Assembly (NCBI GenBank): GCA_031308135.1
Contig: JAHLJT010000631.1
Location: forward strand, 152,517,425-152,581,424
Length of the DNA: 64,000 nucleotides
Origin: Acheta domesticus
Taxonomy: Eukaryota; Arthropoda; Insecta; Orthoptera; Gryllidae
Direction: 5' to 3'
Shown: in pieces, positions 58,203-64,000 of the stretch
Layout of the letters: each line of letters begins with the position of its first letter
How positions within the stretch are numbered: the first letter of the stretch is position 1
The notes under the pieces: model-generated
Seen by the model: only the letters and a program-made list of their open reading frames with translations
Database searches by the model: none
Told to the model about the DNA's origin: nothing
Program-made: the position numbers and the translations under genes

Positions 58203-59684
58203 TTTTTACTCTCCCGTATACGTACGTATACACGGAGTGATATACATAATATAGGGAAAGTTATGTAATGCTGCGCGAAAAAATGGCCAATTTTCGGCGG
58301 AAAATATTAATTGCCGGGCCGTGAAAAGGAACTAGTGATGCTACAGAATGGCACAGAATTTCCCTTATTAGTTTTCGATTTCCATGGGTCGTCGCTAGCT
58401 ATTCGGATTTGCCACATACTCTTGCCAGCTACCATCTATCACCGCCAAGAGTACATTTTTTTTTTGATTTTCTTAATTTTTTCGGTTTCCTATTGGTAGA
58501 ACAAAAATATTAATTTTAGAATATTAAAGAACACAAAAACTTGGTCATAAATGGCAATTTTCTTTTAAAAATTATGTGCCGTTTAAGAGAAAATGGCGTT
58601 TTAGCGCTACTAAAATTGCGAAATTTGAAGCTCATTTTCGCAGACAATTTTTGAGTTTTCAAAATACTTTATTTGAAGTTATTTGAAGCACTTACACTCA
58701 CAAATATAATAATGTTTACAAATTGCTGGTAATGTGCATATTAAAGATGTGAGAGATCTTTCAAGAAAATTACAATTATGTAATTTTGGAAAAAAAACAA
58801 CTCAAAATAAACTTTACGCCATACTAGTGTAATTAGCACTATCCGTGACAAAAGTTTCAAGAAAAAATTTGCAGCCATATATGAGAAAATGACGTTTGAG
58901 CGTTTCTGAAAATGCGAAATTTTGAGCTACTTTCACAGAAAACGGTTGTGTTTTCGAGAAACATACTTGACATTATTTAAAGCACATGTAATTGTAAATA
59001 TAATAATGTGAAAAAATCGCCGCTAATGTAAATAATATCTACGTGAAAAACAAGTGAAAAAATTTACATTTTTGTAATTTTTGGAAAAACCAACCTATTG
59101 ACCAATATGGCTTTTATGTCATCTGATAGAGTATATTTACCACTATCCCTGCCAGAAGTTAAAAGAAAAAAATTGGGGCCGTTTTTGAGAAAATCTTGTT
59201 TTTGTAAATTTTTAAAAGTGCACATATTGCAGGCACTATTGCACGAAAACTACTAAAAATTTGAAAAACATTTACATGACCTTAATGAAAGAACTCAATA
59301 TGCAGAACAAATTTTATTTGAAGAAAAAATCTCTATCTTCAATTTTATAGTAGGAGAAAGACGGCGAAAACAATTCAAACTTTCACAATTTTCGAAAATT
59401 CAGAGTTATTCGTGAGAATCGGACCTATGCCATGTTAATAAGTGTATTTTACTCTATTCATACAAGAAATTTAAAGCAAAAAATTGGAGCCGTTTTTGAG
59501 AAAATTTTGAAAATCCCCGAGGGCTTCATATAAAGTACCTCCAAATTTTGAAGAATCGTTTTCAAAATCTCAAAGCTTCGACTAGAATCAGATCGACCAG
59601 GGAATATACATTTTGGAAGAAATCGTACGTATGGTTTAGGGGCTAGCAGTGTTCACAGACGGACAGACGGACGGAGTACATTAT
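58203..59684 (+). mobile_element. Family A element with left terminus
   Basis: 58203-58276 is the left terminus: TTTTACTCTCCCGTATACGT, an ACGTACGTATACAC palindrome, GGAGTGATATACATAATATA, GGGAAAGTTATGTAATGCTG. This is the inverse of the right ends at 4952, 10332 and 39020, so the family has terminal inverted repeats of about 70 bp. The head ACTAGTGATGCTACAGAATG is at about 58330. The copy stops abruptly after GGACAGACGGACGGAG at 59684, without the right end. It is the longest copy seen. Confidence 0.78.
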
Positions 59685-60255
59685 TTATTGTGGTACAAAA
59701 TTAGTAGACAAATAGAAGATAATAATTGGCCAGTTTCATTTGAATTTGTGACTAGTGTGGGTGGCTTGACAGGCACTTTTGTTTCATGCCACATGCATTT
59801 TTTTCTGTTTTTCGATTGCATTATCTCCGTTGAGAGACCAGATAAATTTTTGAAACAAATACTCCTGAAAGGTCCCTATAGTAGCAAACCGCTGTATACA
59901 TTTCAACTTCGAAGTGTGACTCCAAGGGGATTTAAAAAATTCGTCAATATGTGCAAAAAGTGTATCTTTTGCAACCGTTTTTTAATTGTTTGTAGGTGAG
60001 TTCAAAATTTTTAATTGTGGTACAAAATTAGTACATAATTAGTAAACAACAATAGGTTAGGTGATTTTGAATTTCTGAAAAGTGGGGGTTGTAGGTTGAC
60101 ATCAAGCTAGCACCCCCACTTTTGAATGTCGTTTTTTATTGGTTTATAGTTGTGTACAACATTTTTTATTTTGGTACAAAATTTGTACATAATTAGTTTA
60201 AAATTATAGGCTAGTTAATTTTGAATTTCTGACAAGTGGGGGTTGCAGCTTGACG
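59685..60255 (+). repeat. Repeated GTGGTACAAAATTAGTA units and an exon-like open stretch
   Basis: TGGTACAAAATTAGTA-type starts occur near 59690, 60018 and 60172. The latter two are followed by TTTTGAATTTCTGAxAAGTG and GGGGGTTG. Between the first and second, 59649-59999 stays open and reads RPDKFLKQILLKGPYSSKPL, then YTFQLRSVTPRGFKKFVNM, ending at a donor-like TAG/GTGAGT at 59996. I do not recognise this protein. A captured exon or a decayed transposon gene are possible. Confidence 0.4.
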
Positions 60256-60636
60256 GAGGTCCGGCTGTTGCCGATTAGGCAATGCCGACGGCCCTTTGCT
60301 CTCGACTCGTCTTTTTGATGAACCCTGATTTACACTGTAGTACAAAAGGCGTTTAATAAAAGTAAATATATTCCGTTTTTATAAACGAAAATATATTTAG
60401 CGAGAGAACAAATGGCCATCTAACAAGTCGCCGTACTATTCAGCCCATTTACTAAGTTAATGTGCACGAATAAAGTTACAGGAAGTAAATCGATTCAAGC
60501 GAAAACAATGTTATCAGAATATTATCGGAAATATTATGTTGGTATTGTCTTGGCCCAATTCACGTTTCATTCGAAAGAGAAATATACAAAAATAAGTGAC
60601 TTCGACCCACTTCTAGACAAAAACCTGTAATATACG
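60256..60636. other. Short repeat shared with 39305-39365; otherwise nothing
   Basis: About 60256-60325 (GCCGACGGCCCTTTGCTCTC, GTCTTTTTGATGAACC) is the inverse of 39305-39365. The remaining DNA is AT-rich without motif. Confidence 0.5.
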
Positions 60637-60798
60637 ACGGTAGTTCTTAGCGATCTCGCACCGAAGGATCGCGGGTTCGACTCCCGCCTTGGGCATGGTT
60701 GCATTTCTATTCGTCCTTTCACCCCCTATCATCACCATATCATTTCCTCTTCACAGTTACCATGACGTCACAACAAATAACAAAACAACAAAAAACAG
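60637..60798 (+). mobile_element. tRNA-derived SINE, 5'-truncated
   Basis: B box GGTTCGACTCC (60673-60683), then GCATGGTTGC, TCGTCCTTTCACCCCCTATC, and a tail AACAAATAACAAAACAACAA. It has the same order as 31062-31291 but lacks the first part of the head and some of the body. Confidence 0.8.
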
Positions 60799-62855
60799 AC
60801 ATGCAATTCCATGAAATTCTGCGGTCTAGTTATTAGAATCGAATAAAGATACATAATTATTAATGTCAAATTTTGTGTGATGGTACACTTAAACTTCACA
60901 CATTAATATATTTTTTGTCAAAACATATGTAAAAATTTTGCTTTCACTATTTTGTTCTTGTTTCTGAATAAAATAATTACATGTAGCAATTTTTCACATG
61001 TTAAGTATAAAATTGAATATTGAAATTAAATTATTTGAGGAAAGTGACAATCAAATAATTTTCTTTACAAATAATGATCAGTGTTAAGTATTAGAATTAA
61101 ATGATTGAAGTATTTGAATTGTAATTAAAATTTACAGTTTTAATTACATACAAATTGCGCGCATTGAAGTACATAAATATTAGCTATGCAATGTTAAATC
61201 GACGAGATAAAAACATTCGACATTTTGGAAAGTGGACAAAACTGTCAGTTTGCCGAACTTTACCATGCACGAACTTTAACTATTCATAGCAATAACAAAC
61301 CTTTTTTCAAATTATCGTAATAAAAGTTGCTCTGTTGTCCAAAAAAGAACCAAAAAACTTTTTTGTTATAAAAACCTTTTTGTTGTAATAATACAACCGA
61401 CATTAGATTAAAACAACAGATTCCCACTTATAATAACAGAGAAGAGAAGTTATTATCAGTGGCCTAGCGTGATCATTTTTCCTGCGTAGGCTGCAAAGCA
61501 GATTAACGTATTATTTGACACTCCTCTGTCGTCATTAATGAAGAGATGTTATTCTCTCGATTACCCAGGGGATACTAGAATAACGTGAGTCAATGGCCAC
61601 CGAAGTTTGCTATTTTGCTATAACTTCTAGGAGAACAAAGTATCTATGAGATTGTCGTCTGGTAAAGTCACATTTCCTTCAGTAAACAATAACACTTGTA
61701 TTATTCATCAGCTATTGATTAAATTCTAATTTGAAATAAACGCGATGAACTAACATTAATTTCTCACCTGTCAGATACAAGAGCTGAAATCTTCTTACTT
61801 TCTTGATTTGGCTCGTTTCACTATAATAAAAGCTCGTGCGTTCGCCAGTACTGCAAGAACTCAACTGAGCTCTTATTCTTATGACGTCGCAGAGATGCCA
61901 TCGTCACCTATACCGAAAGCCCTCTGACTGAGGACTAGGACAGTGGTCCGCATTCATGTTGGACAAACATTTATTTCACAGCCCGCAAAAACCATTTAAA
62001 AATGAGAGAACCCAATGGGTGGACAACAGGCTTATTATAATTAACGACTGATTTATTTTGCTCTCTTTTGTCCCTGTCACTCACAGCTGTCGTTAAGACA
62101 TTTTTAATTTTATTAATAATAGAGTATTTATTTTGGTCTAGAAAAATACTAAGAATCAACTTTCCACGCCATTTACAAGACATTTCTCTTCACAAGTGTG
62201 AATTAAACGAATTACGTGTGAATAGTACCGATTATAATGAATCGTAGCGGAAGCCGCCCACTGTTTCCTGACACCTCTTTCAGCGCCTCTGAGGTTGGTC
62301 ATTCCGATAAGCTGGGCTGATTTATGTGGTGTGTTTGTGTGAGTGAGTGTCGTGGCGTGAGAAAGCCCGCCACTGACCCCACTGATCTACAGTGCCGAAA
62401 GGACACGTACTGTGGATGCGTTGAGGGCTCCGAAAGAGCAGAGACTTCGTTCTCTCTTTCGCGTAAGTTCGAATCTGAGTAGGAAGTACAAGATGCCAAA
62501 CCTACCATGATTTTACGCATGAAACTTTAATTTCTAAGTAAATATCATTTAAAAGTAAAATTTAATTGAAGAATGTTTTTTTTAATACGGGATATTCACA
62601 GTAACGCTGAACATTATCCCGCGCGTTTTATAATATTGAACTAAAGTTTGCCAATTTATTTAAGCAGTATGGTATTATCTTAGCTTAATAAAATTATTAT
62701 TCCCTTAATTGTTATTAATATTCTTCTGAAAATACAGAAAAAAGTAAATATTTTTTACATAAACTTGAATGCAATGTCTGAAAATATTTTTTAAAATATG
62801 TCCCAACATTGGGGGGGCAGCTGCCCCCCCTTGCCCCCCCCGAATCCCGCCTCTG
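60799..62855. other. Right part of the hAT-like element, no gene recognised
   Basis: AT-rich DNA with no transposase motif. It ends in a G/C-string region (62811-62845) just inside the right terminal repeat. Confidence 0.5.
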
Positions 62856-62863
62856 TATGACAG
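62856..62863 (+). repeat. hAT-type 8-bp target duplication, right copy
   Basis: TATGACAG, identical to 57967-57974. Confidence 0.88.
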
Positions 62864-63330
62864 TGCAGGCTGCACAGCCCGCTGAATCAACGCTGAAGCA
62901 CCTATAGTTGTCGTTGGATTTGGTCGCGCGTTATGGACTATCCGTGGGTCCTCCCTCCTCGTGGTGCGTGGCGGACGTCCAGATTCTGCATGTCGTGTGT
63001 GCGTGCCTTCTTCAATTCATTGACCCCAACAGCGGGCGATTGTGGTGTCCGTACGACCGGTGTGGTGCACAATAGGGAGACAGGACCAACCAGCCTCCCG
63101 TACACTCATGGTGCAGCCCCTCTCGAAAGCTTCTATCTGGACAACCGGCTGTCAAACACGTCGCCTAAGCGTAGTGTACGTGCAAGTGACGCTCTGGCGA
63201 CACTACCCGATGTCGCAATGGCCTGCGCAGCCGTTTGAGACCCTCTTTTCTCGTCTGGTGGGCACGACGTCACTCCCTTACCCCCGACCCCCCAGTGCGC
63301 AGCCAACCGTGAAAACGAAATCATTCGCTT
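62864..63330 (-). pseudogene. Tc1-like transposase, N-terminal DNA-binding part
   Basis: On the minus strand, GLHHECTGGWSCLPIVHHTG, then RTDTTIARCWGQ, a stop, and IEEGTHTT lie in order. This is the paired helix-turn-helix region of Tc1-type transposases, whose usual form has I-x-x-x-x-GRSDTTVxRCW and IEEG. It binds the terminal repeats in active members. Stops and frameshifts are present. The remaining transposase continues at 57974 after the hAT-like insertion. Confidence 0.75.
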
Positions 63331-63410
63331 AGTGAATGGTGTGCAAAATACCCACCAAGCGGAACAGCGGGGTCCTTCGGGATGGAGCTTTTTTTATGAC
63401 GATGAGTGTA

Positions 63411-63769
63411 AATTAATTTTCTAAAATTTTCCTTATACTTGTATGTGTTAATACAATTTATTGCTTTTTTAGTAATTTAGTTTCATTAGTTTAAACTAGT
63501 GGTGCTACAACAGCCCATACTTTCCCGTATTATTGGAAACTGCTACATAGGATTGAAGTATTGCACTTTATGGCCTAACATATTAGCTATTATTTGAAAA
63601 CGTCGAATTCAAACAAGCGAACAACTCACAGTTTCCATCTCAGTGTTGTCAACACTTTTTCAATTCTACAACTGCATAAAAATATAATACAAAAGTTATG
63701 TAAACTTGTATTGTAAAAAGAAGCCTGATAGCATACAGCTATATCAAGTCACAACAATGACACGTAATT
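63411..63769 (+). other. Family A-like variant head; otherwise nothing
   Basis: 63496-63545 (ACTAGTGGTGCTACAACAGC, CCATACTTTCCCGTATTATT, GGAAACTGCTAC) is the variant head also seen inverted at about 9040-9097. No terminus, no gene. Confidence 0.5.
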
Positions 63770-64000
63770 CTCAGAAATTGGCACATTAAGATAAACGCAA
63801 GCAAGAGCCAAGGGAAAATATTCACTCTTCGAAGACCACTTGACCCACCCACACTCTCCTATCCAAACCATAACATAACATTGATTCCCGCGAACGCCAC
63901 GGCAAAATACTTCGGAGTATTACTCGACAGATGACTCACATGGAGACCCAATATCATGCATAGAATAGCACTAGCCACTAAATGAACACATCAGTTATAT
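63770..64000 (+). pseudogene. Jockey-like reverse transcriptase fragment, running off the window
   Basis: One frame reads NWHIKINASKSQGKIFTLRR, then PANATAKYFGVLLDR, a stop, LTWRPNIMHRIALATK, another stop and THQLY at the edge. The W-IKIN-xKS, A-KY-GV-LD and LTW-PHI order is the region just after the RT catalytic core in jockey-type LINEs, as in 17080-17260 of the intact element. Two in-frame stops make it dead. Upstream RT blocks were not recognisable and the rest lies outside. Confidence 0.75.

Larger units (their letters stand above)
57975..62855. mobile_element. hAT-like insertion (4881 bp) inside the Tc1-like element
   Basis: The ends are CAGGGGCGGGATT (57975 onward) and, on the complement of the right side, CAGAGGCGGGATT: 12 of 13 positions. 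They are flanked by the 8-bp duplication TATGACAG. CAGxGGCGG ends with 8-bp duplications are typical of hAT elements. Both ends have poly-G blocks just inside. No hAT transposase is visible, so the element is non-autonomous. It holds a family A copy, a triplicated repeat, a possible exon-like frame and a SINE, which explains part of its length. Confidence 0.8.
57092..63408 (-). mobile_element. Tc1-like element, split by a hAT-like insertion
   Basis: TA at 57090-57091 and 63409-63410 flanks terminal inverted repeats that begin CACTCATCGTGATAAAAAA on the left and CACTCATCGTCATAAAAAAA on the right (complement), which stay similar for about 40 bp. Without the insertion (57975-62855) and one 8-bp duplication the element is about 1428 bp, a normal Tc1 length. 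The transposase is on the minus strand. Confidence 0.88.

Overview
The window looks like a non-genic, transposon-packed stretch of an insect (at least arthropod) nuclear genome. It is AT-rich, long open frames are rare, and those that can be recognised are mobile-element proteins. tRNA-derived SINEs, jockey-like and CR1/L2-like LINEs, and Tc1, hAT and piggyBac-type DNA elements are all present. The element mix and sparse coding fit a large, repeat-rich insect genome, but the sequence does not let me name a species. I could not support any intact host gene, tRNA, rRNA or CRISPR array.

Layout. 1-12.6 kb: AT-rich DNA with a CpG-dense islet at the start, three copies of a repeat called here family A (4.3-5.0, 6.3-6.7 and 9.1-10.4 kb), and a decayed minus-strand reverse transcriptase (6.7-7.7 kb). 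13.0-18.1 kb: a 436-bp MITE with 31-bp terminal inverted repeats, split by a nearly intact 4.65-kb jockey-type LINE. The LINE keeps a 13-bp target duplication, two overlapping ORFs and one in-frame stop. 18-31 kb: CpG-dense islets, microsatellites, another LINE tail, a family A copy, SINEs and a palindromic element. 31.4-35.0 kb: a LINE-in-LINE nest, with a 5'-truncated but open CR1/L2-like RT inserted into an older minus-strand LINE that has RNase H-type sequence. 36.4-40.6 kb: a Tc1-like relic, a 442-bp inverted-repeat element, a 1.1-kb family A fold-back and a minus-strand pseudogene of an uncharacterised arthropod protein family. 41-49.4 kb: CpG-dense islets, two SINE families, a LINE relic with PHD and endonuclease parts, and a piggyBac-like pair inside a decayed tandem array. 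51.5-53.0 kb: a minus-oriented family A copy. 57.1-63.4 kb: a Tc1-like element with TA duplications, split by a 4.88-kb hAT-like insertion flanked by 8-bp duplications; a further family A copy and a SINE lie inside the hAT-like piece. The window ends in another jockey-like RT fragment.

The main result is a readable record of nested insertions: LINE into MITE, CR1/L2-like LINE into an RNase H LINE, hAT-like into Tc1-like, and piggyBac-like into a tandem array. Four junctions have target duplications visible by eye. The best candidate for something undescribed is family A, a non-autonomous fold-back-forming element whose terminal repeats are themselves palindromic. Family assignments rest on motif recognition by eye, without database searches.
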